Source: Winogradskyella vidalii
GTDB lineage: Bacteria > Bacteroidota > Bacteroidia > Flavobacteriales > Flavobacteriaceae
Length of the DNA stretch: 64,000 nucleotides
Direction: 5' to 3'
Assembly: GCF_013403955.1 (NCBI RefSeq)
Contig: NZ_JABFDG010000003.1
Location: 124,001-188,000, forward strand
Shown one piece after another: positions 46,067-55,442 of this stretch. The first letter of the stretch is position 1; each line of letters starts with the position of its first letter. The notes below the pieces were generated by a model. That model ran no database searches, was not told the DNA's origin, and saw only the letters and a program-made list of their open reading frames with translations. Both the position numbers and the translations under genes were made by a program.

Positions 46067-47914
46067 TTATTCCACGGTTACTGATTTAGCTAAATTACGT
46101 GGTTGGTCAACATTTTTTTCTAACATTACAGCTATATGATAAGATAACAGCTGTAATGGTATTGTTGTTAGTAAAGGCGATAAGCATTCTAATGTTTCAG
46201 GCACCTCAATTACATGATCTGCTAATTCCTTTACACTAGTATCTCCTTTTGTAACGATACCTATAATTTTACCTTTTCTAGATTTAATTTCTTGTATATT
46301 ACTGACTACTTTTTCATAATGCCCTTTTTTAGTGGCTATAACTACCACAGGCATTTGTTCATCAATTAAAGCAATAGGCCCATGCTTCATTTCTGCAGCA
46401 GGATACCCTTCGGCATGGATATAAGATATCTCTTTTAATTTTAAAGCGCCTTCTAGTGCTACAGGGAAATTAAAGCCTCTACCTAAATATAAAAAGTTTT
46501 TAGAGTCTTTATAGATTTCGGCAATAGTTTGTACATAAGCATCAGATTTTAAAGCTTCCTCAACTTTACTTGGAATAGTTTCCAACTCAATAAGAAGGTG
46601 TCTAAATTCTGAACTAGTCATTGTGCCTTTAGCCCTTGCAAAACGTAATGCAATAAGGCTTAAAACGGTAATTTGAGTAGTGAATGCTTTAGTTGAAGCT
46701 ACTCCAATTTCTGGGCCAGCATGTGTGTAAGCACCAGCATGGGTTTCTCTTGCGATGGTTGAACCAACAACATTACAAACACCAAATACAAAAGCACCTT
46801 TTGATTTTGCTAATTTTATAGCCGCTAGCGTATCTGCAGTTTCGCCAGATTGAGAGATGGCAATTACGACATCTTTTTCTGTAATAACAGGGTTTCTATA
46901 TCTGAATTCTGAAGCATATTCTACTTCTACAGGGATTCTTGCTAAATCTTCAAAAATATATTCGGCTACTAAACCAGCATGCCAAGAAGTTCCACAGGCA
47001 ACAATTATAATTCGGTCTGCAGCTAAGAAGCGTTTCATATTGTCTTCAACACCTGCCATTTTTATAATAGCTTCATTGCTCAGTAAACGTCCTCTAAAGG
47101 TGTCTAAAATGGCACTAGGTTGTTCATATATTTCTTTGAGCATAAAGTGGTCGTAACCTCCTTTTTCGATTTGCTCTAAATTAAGTTGAAGTTCTTGCAT
47201 ATAAGGATCTACAAGAGTATCACTTTTAATTTTTCTAATTTTAATGTCTTTTCCTCTTCTAACAATTGCCATTTCTTCATCTTCAAGATATATGGCATTT
47301 TTTGTGTATTCTATAAATGGAGAGGCATCACTAGCAATGAAAAATTCATCTTCACCAACGCCGATTGCTAATGGGCTACCAAGTTTTGCGACAATAATTT
47401 CATTTGGTTTATTTTTATCAAAAACAGCAATAGCATAAGCACCTACAACTTGATTTAATGCAATTTGTACTGCTTTTCCTAATTTTAAATTCTCACTTTT
47501 CTTAACATCCTCTATCAGGTTAATAAGAACCTCTGTATCTGTATCTGAATGAAACGTGTAGCCACGTTTGATTAATTCTTTTTTTAAGGAATCGTAATTT
47601 TCAATAATTCCATTATGGATAATCACTAAGTCTCCAGAATTAGAATAATGAGGATGTGAATTAACATCATTAGGTATACCATGTGTAGCCCAACGTGTAT
47701 GACCGATACCTAGTGTTCCGTCTGTAGAAATATCACTTTCAATTTTATTTTTAAGATCAGAAACCTTTCCTTTCGTTTTTGAAAGTTTAATGTTATTTCC
47801 ATCAAATAATGCTATACCAGCGCTATCGTAGCCACGATATTCTAATCTTTGAAGTCCTTTAATAATAACTGGGTAAGCCTCACGATGGCCAATATATCCA
47901 ACAATTCCACACAT
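46067..47914 (-). CDS. glmS: Glutamine-fructose-6-phosphate aminotransferase (isomerizing)
   Basis: A 615-aa enzyme producing glucosamine-6-phosphate for cell-wall and lipid A synthesis. The N-terminal Ntn glutaminase domain starts with the catalytic Cys2 (MCGIVGYIG). Two SIS isomerase domains follow, with SQSGETADTLAA and CGTSWHAG. The C-terminus ends with the conserved PRNLAKSVTVE. It lies 15 bp downstream of the DUF4270 lipoprotein gene, a typical Bacteroidota pairing, and is closed by a strong terminator. Confidence 0.97.
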   Translation of the reverse strand: MCGIVGYIGHREAYPVIIKGLQRLEYRGYDSAGIALFDGNNIKLSKTKGKVSDLKNKIESDISTDGTLGIGHTRWATHGIPNDVNSHPHYSNSGDLVIIHNGIIENYDSLKKELIKRGYTFHSDTDTEVLINLIEDVKKSENLKLGKAVQIALNQVVGAYAIAVFDKNKPNEIIVAKLGSPLAIGVGEDEFFIASDASPFIEYTKNAIYLEDEEMAIVRRGKDIKIRKIKSDTLVDPYMQELQLNLEQIEKGGYDHFMLKEIYEQPSAILDTFRGRLLSNEAIIKMAGVEDNMKRFLAADRIIIVACGTSWHAGLVAEYIFEDLARIPVEVEYASEFRYRNPVITEKDVVIAISQSGETADTLAAIKLAKSKGAFVFGVCNVVGSTIARETHAGAYTHAGPEIGVASTKAFTTQITVLSLIALRFARAKGTMTSSEFRHLLIELETIPSKVEEALKSDAYVQTIAEIYKDSKNFLYLGRGFNFPVALEGALKLKEISYIHAEGYPAAEMKHGPIALIDEQMPVVVIATKKGHYEKVVSNIQEIKSRKGKIIGIVTKGDTSVKELADHVIEVPETLECLSPLLTTIPLQLLSYHIAVMLEKNVDQPRNLAKSVTVE

Positions 47915-47929
47915 AGGATAATCTTTAAA

Positions 47930-49645
47930 TTAATTTGGTTCGGTGTAATAAATTTCTAAATACACACGTTTTGTTTCGTCTTCACTATTATTACCGTGCA
48001 ATATGGTGCCTCTAGGTGTTAATAATGAACTTACAGGAACAGTATACTCATCAGTGTCTTGTACTTTTTTCTGAATAGAACCTATTGTAGATTCTTCGAT
48101 GTTGACACTTAAAGAGACAGCTAAGCCTAATTCAACATTGGTAGAATCTCTTAATAATAAATTATTAATGTGTTCTGTAATTCTCAATTTGTATCTAACA
48201 CCTTTGTTATCTGTGTCTTGACGCTCTAATGGACCAAGATGGCTGTATTTTGATAACGAAGGTACATTTGAGTTTGTTCCATCTAAAAAATAATCGAGCA
48301 ACGGTGTTTTATTATCTACATCATACAAATAGATACGATTAGGTTCGTTGTCTGGATCTTCATTAAGCATATCTAACTGGTTTCTATCCACATAAAAAAC
48401 AAGATTTGCTTCATTGACTAAACGTTTTGAACTTTCAAACTTTCCGTCTTCGTCAGTTTTAACGAATGTATTTTTAAAAGATTCAAACGTATTCATTTCT
48501 GGTGAATCATCTAAATCTTCACCATTAAAAAGTTTTATTCCAGCAACAGCACCTTCACCGCCTTTGAGGTAAATTCTGCTGTCACCAGTTTCTGAAGCTC
48601 CCGAGGGTATAGGTTGTGTAAAATTGTTTTCGAAAAAATTAACTTTATTAGGACCAAAACTTAAGGTGTAAGTTGATGTTAGTGTCTCAACTTCATCCTC
48701 ACCTTCATCGTTTTCTGTAGTGTTGGTATATTTAAAATAAATAGTAACGTTTGCATCGGTGGTATTTAAAAGAAGATAGCTACCGTCATTATTTACAGGT
48801 TCAGCTTTAAAATAAAGCCCTCTAAAATAATCGATAAAGCTGTTTTGATTGCTTAATACCGGATCACCTTCTTTTTCAATAATTTTATTTTGCCAATAGT
48901 CAGGGTCTAATTTTACCCTTATACTAGGTGCTTGTTGCTCTAAAATCTGAGGGTCAGTATCATCATCTTCGTCGGTGTCTACACCTTCTAAAATATAAGC
49001 ATTTTCATTAATGGTAATCGTATTTTCTGGATTATCAGGTAAATATGAGGATTGGGGTCCTCTAAGCATTGTAAGTTCTTCTCCCTGTAATGCTGTTTCA
49101 AACATTTCGGCACTAGAGGCTGATTTATTTGAATAATAAGCCTGGCTTTCATTAAAGCCAGCATCTGGATCAAAATCTCTTAGAAAATAACCGTTTTCAA
49201 AAATGCTCAACTTTATTGGAGCATAGGTATCTCCTTTAGGTAGAATAGAATCTATTTCATAAATAGTATTGCCATCTTCGTCAAAATCACTTGCATAACT
49301 AAAATAAGGGATGGTAACTACAACAGAATCAATTGTAGTATCATCACCAAAATCTGGATCGTAAAAATCTGGCGACAGCTGTGCAACAAAACTAGAAGTC
49401 GTTCTGCCATATAAGTCATCATAAAGACCTAAGGTACTTATTTCTAAATCATTTGTTTGTACCGGCCCTAATGCTTTGGTATAAGCTATGATATCGTGCT
49501 GCTCTGATAAAATATCAAAATTTGTGGCAACATCATCATTAATTACATCAGACTCTAAGGTTGCATAATCATCGTCGCATGCAATAAACGAAATAACGAT
49601 TAAACCAAATGTTAAGATTTGTAAGGCAATTTTATTTTTTTTCAT
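47930..49645 (-). CDS. DUF4270-family lipoprotein
   Basis: A 571-aa lipoprotein (SFIAC, Cys22) of the DUF4270 type. It has no enzymatic motif and many beta-strands (DPDFGDDTTIDSVVVTIPY, RIYLKGGEGAVAGIKL). In Bacteroidota it commonly stands between a glycogen-synthase-like gene and glmS, as here, with gaps of 8 and 15 bp. The function is unknown. The linkage suggests a role at the envelope tied to amino-sugar or polysaccharide supply. Confidence 0.86.
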   Translation of the reverse strand: MKKNKIALQILTFGLIVISFIACDDDYATLESDVINDDVATNFDILSEQHDIIAYTKALGPVQTNDLEISTLGLYDDLYGRTTSSFVAQLSPDFYDPDFGDDTTIDSVVVTIPYFSYASDFDEDGNTIYEIDSILPKGDTYAPIKLSIFENGYFLRDFDPDAGFNESQAYYSNKSASSAEMFETALQGEELTMLRGPQSSYLPDNPENTITINENAYILEGVDTDEDDDTDPQILEQQAPSIRVKLDPDYWQNKIIEKEGDPVLSNQNSFIDYFRGLYFKAEPVNNDGSYLLLNTTDANVTIYFKYTNTTENDEGEDEVETLTSTYTLSFGPNKVNFFENNFTQPIPSGASETGDSRIYLKGGEGAVAGIKLFNGEDLDDSPEMNTFESFKNTFVKTDEDGKFESSKRLVNEANLVFYVDRNQLDMLNEDPDNEPNRIYLYDVDNKTPLLDYFLDGTNSNVPSLSKYSHLGPLERQDTDNKGVRYKLRITEHINNLLLRDSTNVELGLAVSLSVNIEESTIGSIQKKVQDTDEYTVPVSSLLTPRGTILHGNNSEDETKRVYLEIYYTEPN

Positions 49646-49653
49646 AAGTAATA

Positions 49654-50466
49654 TTAGCTGTTCAGTACAGTATTGTTGTAAAAATCTGTATATGGATCTG
49701 CAAATTCTTCAATAGAATAATAATCTAAAACAGGTTTTGATAGGTCGTTTATATAAGTATCTAATTCTTCTGGTAATTCTTCTGAACCTCTAATGATGGC
49801 ATCAGAATTATCTATAGCAACTTTCATTAAATTAATATAATTAGGCTCTTCTAAAGGTTTTGTAGTTTCGGCATCTAAGCCATCAAAACTCACTTTGTTA
49901 AGCATGTCTTTATCTAACGTACCTTCAAAAGTTTGATTGTATACAGAGGTAACAATTTTACTTTCTGTAAATAAAGGTTCTGTTTTATAAAACTCTTTTA
50001 GGTATAAAGGTAAAAGCGATGCTAACCACCCATTAACATGGATAATATCTGGAGCCCAGTTCAGTTTTTTAACCGTTTCTATCACACCTTTAGCGAAGAA
50101 AATAGCACGCTCATCATTGTCTGAAAATAATTTTCCGTTTTCATCGGTTAAAGTCGCTTTCCTTTTAAAGTAGTCTTCGTTGTCTATGAAATAAACTTGA
50201 ATACGTTCTTTAGGGATAGAAGCCACTTTAATGATCAAAGGCATATCTAAATCATTAATGACTAGGTTGATTCCAGAAAGTCGAATAACTTCGTGTAGCT
50301 GATGCCGTCGTTCATTAATATTTCCAAAGCGAGGCATAAATATTCTAATCTGGCCTCCTTGTTTGTTTACCATTCTAGGTGCTTCAAAGGACATTGAAGA
50401 GATTTCAGTTTCTGGTAAATATGGGACAACTTCTGAGGACACATACAATATTCGTTTATCTTTCAT
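49654..50466 (-). CDS. Glycogen/starch synthase-like GT5 N-terminal-domain protein
   Basis: A 270-aa protein matching the N-terminal Rossmann domain of GT5 glycogen/starch synthases (ILYVSSEVVPYLPETEISSM, then DIIHVNGWLASLLPLYLKE). It ends before the second, nucleotide-sugar-binding domain, so it cannot be a complete GT5 enzyme. The usual KxGGL substrate loop is changed at its start. The ATG at 50466 (MKDKRILYVSSEV) is preferred to the upstream start at 50502. It is the first gene of a tight operon with DUF4270 and glmS and diverges from panC. A TAATTTTG box lies at 50504-50511 on the minus strand. Confidence 0.85.
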   Translation of the reverse strand: MKDKRILYVSSEVVPYLPETEISSMSFEAPRMVNKQGGQIRIFMPRFGNINERRHQLHEVIRLSGINLVINDLDMPLIIKVASIPKERIQVYFIDNEDYFKRKATLTDENGKLFSDNDERAIFFAKGVIETVKKLNWAPDIIHVNGWLASLLPLYLKEFYKTEPLFTESKIVTSVYNQTFEGTLDKDMLNKVSFDGLDAETTKPLEEPNYINLMKVAIDNSDAIIRGSEELPEELDTYINDLSKPVLDYYSIEEFADPYTDFYNNTVLNS

Positions 50467-50503
50467 AAATCTGGTGCTTTTGAAATTAGTAGTAAAAAAC
50501 ATG

Positions 50504-50511
50504 CAAAATTA
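50504..50511 (-). promoter_or_regulatory. Candidate -7 box of the GT5-like/DUF4270/glmS operon
   Basis: The minus strand reads TAATTTTG, matching TAnnTTTG, 37 bp upstream of the ATG at 50466. Because this box lies between the two possible starts, it supports the shorter reading frame. Confidence 0.5.
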
Positions 50512-50518
50512 CAAAAAT

Positions 50519-50550
50519 TTGTGCAGATTGCCAGTATTATATTATGTTTG
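50519..50550 (+). promoter_or_regulatory. Promoter of panC
   Basis: TTG at 50519-50521 and TATGTTTG at 50543-50550 have a 21-bp spacer, inside the flavobacterial range. The start site would be near 50557, about 19 nt before the TTG start of panC. Confidence 0.6.
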
Positions 50551-50575
50551 CATGCGTTAAACTTTTGTTACACCA

Positions 50576-51442
50576 TTGAAGAACTTTCAGAATAAAACCG
50601 AACTATCAAATTTTATAGGAACATTAAAAGCCAATGGAAATACCATTGGGTTTGTTCCAACAATGGGAGCATTACACAATGGTCACTTGTCGCTTGTCCG
50701 TAAAGGGCTGGTTGATAACGATATAGTTGTTGTTAGTGTCTTTGTGAATCCTACCCAATTTGATAATAAAGAAGATTTAAACACCTATCCCAGGACTTTA
50801 GAGGCCGATATAGCATTGTTGAAAACTCTAAGTAACGACCAGATTATTATTTATGCACCTACAGAGGATGATATTTACGGCAATCAGGTAGAATCACAAC
50901 ATTTTTCATTTGAAGGCTTAGAGCATGAAATGGAAGGGGCTTTTAGAGATGGGCATTTTGATGGTGTGGGCACTATTGTAAAGCGTTTGTTTGAGATTGT
51001 AACGCCTGATAGGGCTTATTTTGGGGAAAAAGATTTTCAGCAATTACAAATTATTAGAAAGTTAGTTGAATTGTATAGTTTGTCTGTAGAAGTGATTGGA
51101 TGCCCAATTCATAGAGCAGAAGATGGTTTAGCAATGAGTTCTAGAAATGAAAGGTTAACACCAGTGCATCGTAACATAGCGCCATTTATTTATGAAACTT
51201 TAACGACTGCCAAACTCAAGTTTGGCACAGAAAGTGCTAAAGATGTTACGGAATGGGTTTATGAGCAATTTAAAAAGCAACCATTATTAAAGTTGGAGTA
51301 TTTTAATATTGCAGATATAGCGACCTTAAAACCAATAAAACAAACAGCTTCCGATAATTTTCGGGATAATAAGTCATATAGAGCGTTTATAGCTGTATAT
51401 GCAGGTGATATAAGATTAATAGATAATATCGCTTTAAATTAA
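50576..51442 (+). CDS. panC: Pantothenate synthetase
   Basis: A 288-aa enzyme joining pantoate and beta-alanine with ATP. The signature [15 protein letters not shown] (about 27-41) contains the HxGH-like ATP motif. [16 protein letters not shown] and SSRNERLTP are also typical. The start is a TTG at 50576 ([15 protein letters not shown]), which gives a normal N-terminus. No ATG fits better. It is followed 13 bp later by panD, which supplies beta-alanine, so the pair makes the vitamin B5 end-steps. Confidence 0.95.
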   Translation: MKNFQNKTELSNFIGTLKANGNTIGFVPTMGALHNGHLSLVRKGLVDNDIVVVSVFVNPTQFDNKEDLNTYPRTLEADIALLKTLSNDQIIIYAPTEDDIYGNQVESQHFSFEGLEHEMEGAFRDGHFDGVGTIVKRLFEIVTPDRAYFGEKDFQQLQIIRKLVELYSLSVEVIGCPIHRAEDGLAMSSRNERLTPVHRNIAPFIYETLTTAKLKFGTESAKDVTEWVYEQFKKQPLLKLEYFNIADIATLKPIKQTASDNFRDNKSYRAFIAVYAGDIRLIDNIALN

Positions 51443-51455
51443 TTACCTTTGTAGC

Positions 51456-51806
51456 ATGCAAATTCAAGTCGTAAAATCAAAAATTCATCGCGTAAAAGTT
51501 ACAGGTGCAGACCTTAACTACATTGGAAGTATAACCATAGATGAAGATTTAATGGAAGCCGCTAATATTATTCAAGGTGAAAAAGTTCAGATTGTTAACA
51601 ATGACAATGGTGAGCGTTTGGAAACGTATTGTATTCCTGGACCTAGAAATAGTGGTGAAATAACGCTTAACGGCGCTGCAGCACGGAAAGTTGCTGTTGG
51701 TGACACTCTAATTCTTATCACTTATGCGCTAATGGATATAGAGAAAGCAAAAGTATTTAAGCCAAGTTTAGTATTCCCCGATGAAGCGACCAATCTTCTA
51801 AAATAA
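51456..51806 (+). CDS. panD: Aspartate 1-decarboxylase proenzyme
   Basis: A 116-aa proenzyme that forms beta-alanine from aspartate. The self-cleavage site Gly24-Ser25 (YIGSITID) is intact and will create the pyruvoyl cofactor. Lys9 and the later [20 protein letters not shown] segment are family-typical. It is translationally close to panC. Its length is normal. Confidence 0.96.
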   Translation: MQIQVVKSKIHRVKVTGADLNYIGSITIDEDLMEAANIIQGEKVQIVNNDNGERLETYCIPGPRNSGEITLNGAAARKVAVGDTLILITYALMDIEKAKVFKPSLVFPDEATNLLK

Positions 51807-51830
51807 TTCCATTTTAACCTATAATGGAAT

Positions 51831-52796
51831 ATGAAGTTGAATAAACCAAAATCCATCCTAAAAATAGTACTGCCTTTACTCTTAGGTGTAGGACTTGTTT
51901 GGTATTCTTTGTCTAAAATTTCCATTCCGGTATTAGTACAGTATTTTAAAGATGCTGATTATAGTTGGATAATATTTGGTGTTTTTTTAGGAGTGCTGAG
52001 TCATGTTTCTAGAGCCTATCGTTGGTTGTATATGGCAGAGCCCTTAGGTTTTAAGCCTAAATTTGCCAATAGTCTTATGGCGGTTTATGCGGCCTATCTT
52101 ATAAATTTCACAATCCCTAGAGCAGGAGAAATAGCACGTGCGTCTATTTTAACCAACTATGAAAACATACCTTTTGATAAGGGGTTTGGAACCATTGTTG
52201 CAGAACGCATCGCAGACACGCTAATGTTACTTTTAATAATTGCAATTGCATTTATTTTAGAGTTTGAATTTATATATGAGTTTTTTGCTTCAAAATTTAA
52301 TCCTTCAACATTACTAATCGCGGGATCAGCTTTATTGCTTTTGGCGTTGATTTTATTTCTTTTTATAAAAAAGAGTAATTCTCAGTTCGCTTTAAAGGTA
52401 AAGGGATTTGTTTTTGGACTTACAGAAGGCGCGTTGAGTATTTTCAAAATGAAAAATAAATGGGCTTTTATAGGGCATACCTTTTTTATATGGCTCATGT
52501 ATGTGCTTATGTTTTATGTTACCACCTATGCTTTACCAGAATTACAACATATTTCTATTGCCGCTGTACTCATTGGTTTTATACTGGCTAGTTTTAGTAT
52601 AGCGGCAACCAATGGTGGTATCGGTTCATATCCAGAAGCTATTGTTATTGCCTTTTCATTATTTGCCATGGCAGAAGATCCAAGCAGAGCTTTTGGTTGG
52701 ATTATCTGGTCTACCCAAACCTTGGTTATTATTATGTTAGGTGGCTTATCGTTATTATACTTACCTATTTACAACAGAAAGAAAACAACTGTATAG
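51831..52796 (+). CDS. Lysylphosphatidylglycerol synthase/flippase-like membrane protein
   Basis: A 321-aa inner-membrane protein with about 8 hydrophobic segments and family features of the UPF0104/LPG synthase transmembrane domain (SHVSRAYRWLYMAEPLG, INFTIPRAGEIARASIL, VAERIADTLMLL, NGGIGSYPEAIV). It lacks the catalytic aminoacyl-transferase domain, so a lipid flippase-like role is more probable than synthesis. It follows panD by 24 bp. A short hairpin ATTCCATT/AATGGAAT (51806-51813 with 51823-51830) ends directly at its start codon. Confidence 0.88.
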   Translation: MKLNKPKSILKIVLPLLLGVGLVWYSLSKISIPVLVQYFKDADYSWIIFGVFLGVLSHVSRAYRWLYMAEPLGFKPKFANSLMAVYAAYLINFTIPRAGEIARASILTNYENIPFDKGFGTIVAERIADTLMLLLIIAIAFILEFEFIYEFFASKFNPSTLLIAGSALLLLALILFLFIKKSNSQFALKVKGFVFGLTEGALSIFKMKNKWAFIGHTFFIWLMYVLMFYVTTYALPELQHISIAAVLIGFILASFSIAATNGGIGSYPEAIVIAFSLFAMAEDPSRAFGWIIWSTQTLVIIMLGGLSLLYLPIYNRKKTTV

Positions 52797-52833
52797 AAAT
52801 ATTTTTTACCTTGCCTTAAATTTTTATTTAGAT

Positions 52834-53982
52834 ATGAAGAATCTTTACGTACTTCTGATTGCTTTTTTTAGTGTGTTAAACATGCAGGCTCAAGCGATAT
52901 ATAAAACTATTGACTCTGAAAAGCTTGGCGAAGCTAGAGACTTAAAAATTCAATTACCAAGAAATTATAATCCCGAAGAAAAACGAACTTACCCATTAAT
53001 CATAGCCTTAGACGGTGATTATTTATTTGAGCCTATTACGGGGAATATTGATTATCAATCTTATTGGGAGGATATTCCAGATTGTATTGTTGTGGGGGTT
53101 AATCAGTCAAGTACAAGGGAAGATGATTTTTTCTATCATGAAGACACCCACTTTCCTATAGGAACAGGTGCTGAATTCTATGAGTTTTTAGCGGCAGAGC
53201 TATTACCTTATATAGAAAATAACTATAATGCCTCTAATTTCAGAATTATTTTCGGTCATGATTTAAGTGCGAACTTTATTAACTATTATCTTTTTAAAGA
53301 TGAACCTATTTTTAGAGCTTATGTGGCTTTTAGTCCTGAGTTTGCACCAGAAATGGTTGCTCGTTTAGAGCAGCGATTGGCAATATTAACCCAAGAAACC
53401 TTTTATTACTTAGCTACTGCAGATGCTGATATTAAGGCCTTACGAACTTCAGCACTAGAGGCAGATGCAACACTTTCAACAATAACGAACGAAAAATTAA
53501 TTTATAAGTTTGATGATTTTGAGGATGCTAATCATTACGGACTTGTAGGTAGGGGAATTCCAAGAGCATTAAGTGAGATTTTTGGACTTTACAAACCGAT
53601 TAATTCTAAAGAATATAACGAAAAAGTACTCACCTTTGAAGGCTCTCCTTATGATTATTTGATAAAAAAATATGATGATATTGAATATTTTTATGGTTTT
53701 GAAAAAAACTTAATAGAAAACGATATCAGGGCAATTGCAGCAGCTAGCAACAAAAAAGATGATTTAGATTCTTTAGAAGATTTAGCCAAATTAGTGAAGA
53801 AAAAATTCCCTGAGTCCATGTTAAGTTCATACTATTTAGGGATGTACTACGAGAAAATTGGTAATCTAAAAAAAGCTTTATTGCAGTATAAAGCCGGTTT
53901 ACTTTTACAGCCTTCGCAGTTTGTTGATAAAGAAATTATTCTCGAAAAAATGTACGATACACAAGAAGCTTTAAACGATTAA
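52834..53982 (+). CDS. Alpha/beta hydrolase-fold protein with Asp at the nucleophile position, first copy
   Basis: A 382-aa secreted protein (signal cut near MQAQA) of the putative-esterase/enterochelin-esterase-like fold: KIQLPRNYNPEEKRTYPLIIALDGDYLFEP strands, a nucleophile elbow and a C-terminal TPR-like helical segment (about 300-382). The elbow reads GHDLSAN with Asp143 where active esterases have Ser. The candidate catalytic His is His234 (ANHYGLV). The ATG at 52834 is chosen because it begins the signal peptide. The function is unknown: hydrolase with Asp nucleophile or non-enzymatic binding protein. Its closest relative in the window is the next gene. Confidence 0.83.
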   Translation: MKNLYVLLIAFFSVLNMQAQAIYKTIDSEKLGEARDLKIQLPRNYNPEEKRTYPLIIALDGDYLFEPITGNIDYQSYWEDIPDCIVVGVNQSSTREDDFFYHEDTHFPIGTGAEFYEFLAAELLPYIENNYNASNFRIIFGHDLSANFINYYLFKDEPIFRAYVAFSPEFAPEMVARLEQRLAILTQETFYYLATADADIKALRTSALEADATLSTITNEKLIYKFDDFEDANHYGLVGRGIPRALSEIFGLYKPINSKEYNEKVLTFEGSPYDYLIKKYDDIEYFYGFEKNLIENDIRAIAAASNKKDDLDSLEDLAKLVKKKFPESMLSSYYLGMYYEKIGNLKKALLQYKAGLLLQPSQFVDKEIILEKMYDTQEALND

Positions 53983-54002
53983 GTGTATTTCATCGAAAAA
54001 AA

Positions 54003-54033
54003 TTGACAGCTTAGCGATAATTTAGTATGTTTG
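54003..54033 (+). promoter_or_regulatory. Promoter of the second alpha/beta hydrolase-like gene
   Basis: TTG at 54003-54005 and TATGTTTG at 54026-54033 have a 20-bp spacer, a full consensus match. Transcription would start near 54040, leaving a leader of about 20 nt. Confidence 0.65.
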
Positions 54034-54060
54034 GAGTCCCAAATCTAAATATACTTAATT

Positions 54061-55242
54061 ATGAGAAAAACTATTCTATTAGTTCTTGCTTGTATTACCT
54101 ACGTTTCATCGTTTTCGCAAGTTACTTATAAAGAAATTTCTTCATCACGTCTCAGTTCAGAGCGTAAATTGAAAATAAAGTTGCCTAAAGATTATGATTC
54201 TAACGGCGAAGAAAAATACCCAGTAATTGTTGTTTTTGATGGTGACTACCTATTTGAGCCTGTTGCAGGTCAGGTAGATTTTCAAACTTATTTTGATAAT
54301 ATGCCAAGCTCTATCGTAGTAGGTGTAATGCAAGGTGAAAATCGTTTTTACGATGCGTATTTTGATCCTGTTACTGGTTTGCCTACAGAATCTGGACTTC
54401 GATTTCACGATTTTGTTTCCGAGGAATTATTACCGTATATAGATGATAATTATAAAACAAGTCGGTTTAGAATCGCTGTAGCTCATGATCAAATGGGTAA
54501 TTTTATTAATTCTTATTTGTTTAAAAAAGAACTTGATTTTCAGGCGTATGTCTGTATTAGCCCAGATTTTACAGGGTCGTTAAACAATTTTATATCTAAA
54601 CGATTGTCACTTTTTAAAGATGATATTTTTTATTACATGGCAACCTCAGAAAAAGATATTCCACAAGTACGTCAACATATTCTAACAACAGATGCTCAAC
54701 TTAAAGATGTTGATAATCATAATGTCACCTATTATTTTGATGATTTTGAAAACGAAACCCATTACACATTAGTAACAGCAGCAATTTCAAGTTCGTTTGA
54801 AAAGATTTTTGATATCTACAATCCTCTAAGAGAAAAGGAGCTTGAAGAAAAAGTATTGCCATACGAAGGAACTTTAGATCGTTATTTAACAGATCGCTAC
54901 GATCGTATTGAAAAATTATTCGGGATTAAAAAGGAAATTAGTGAAGATGAAATAGAGAAAGTGGCACAAATTGCTGAGCAACGTGAAGATTTAAAGTCAC
55001 TAACTAAATTAGGCGATTTAGCAAACAAACTTCATCCAGAATCTTTATTGGGAACCTATTATTTAGCACAATCAGCAGAAGGCTTTGGTAAAACTAAGAA
55101 AGCAAAAAAGCTCTATGAATCTGCCTTAACTTTAAATGATGTGAGCCATATTAATAGAGAGTATATTTTCTCTAAAATAGATGAATTAACTGTGGTAGAT
55201 TTAGATGAAGAAATAGAAGATGAAGATGATGGCGAAGAATAG
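54061..55242 (+). CDS. Alpha/beta hydrolase-fold protein with Asp at the nucleophile position, second copy
   Basis: A 393-aa secreted paralogue of the preceding protein (signal cut near SSFSQ; shared DGDYLFEPVAGQVDFQTYFDN). Its elbow reads AHDQMGN, again with Asp at residue 143, and the His candidate is again residue 234 (ETHYTLV), so spacing is conserved. The last 15 residues are almost all acidic. It has its own promoter. The pair arose by tandem duplication. The role is not known. Confidence 0.83.
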   Translation: MRKTILLVLACITYVSSFSQVTYKEISSSRLSSERKLKIKLPKDYDSNGEEKYPVIVVFDGDYLFEPVAGQVDFQTYFDNMPSSIVVGVMQGENRFYDAYFDPVTGLPTESGLRFHDFVSEELLPYIDDNYKTSRFRIAVAHDQMGNFINSYLFKKELDFQAYVCISPDFTGSLNNFISKRLSLFKDDIFYYMATSEKDIPQVRQHILTTDAQLKDVDNHNVTYYFDDFENETHYTLVTAAISSSFEKIFDIYNPLREKELEEKVLPYEGTLDRYLTDRYDRIEKLFGIKKEISEDEIEKVAQIAEQREDLKSLTKLGDLANKLHPESLLGTYYLAQSAEGFGKTKKAKKLYESALTLNDVSHINREYIFSKIDELTVVDLDEEIEDEDDGEE

Positions 55243-55389
55243 AAAATACAGACTATCTACAGATCATTTATTTGAAGCGTTATATCATAAAACAAAATTG
55301 TATCTGTTTTATAATTGGCATTCAAAACTGGCAACACTTAAAATTTTGGCAATTATAAGTTGTTTTAAAGACATCCATTAAAATTGTTT

Positions 55390-55397
55390 TAATTTTG
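55390..55397 (+). promoter_or_regulatory. Candidate -7 box for radA
   Basis: TAATTTTG matches TAnnTTTG 45 bp upstream of the radA ATG. No TTG at ideal spacing. Confidence 0.4.
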
Positions 55398-55442
55398 TCA
55401 TATTTATAATTAAAGAGATTTCCGTCTTATCGGAAAATAAAT

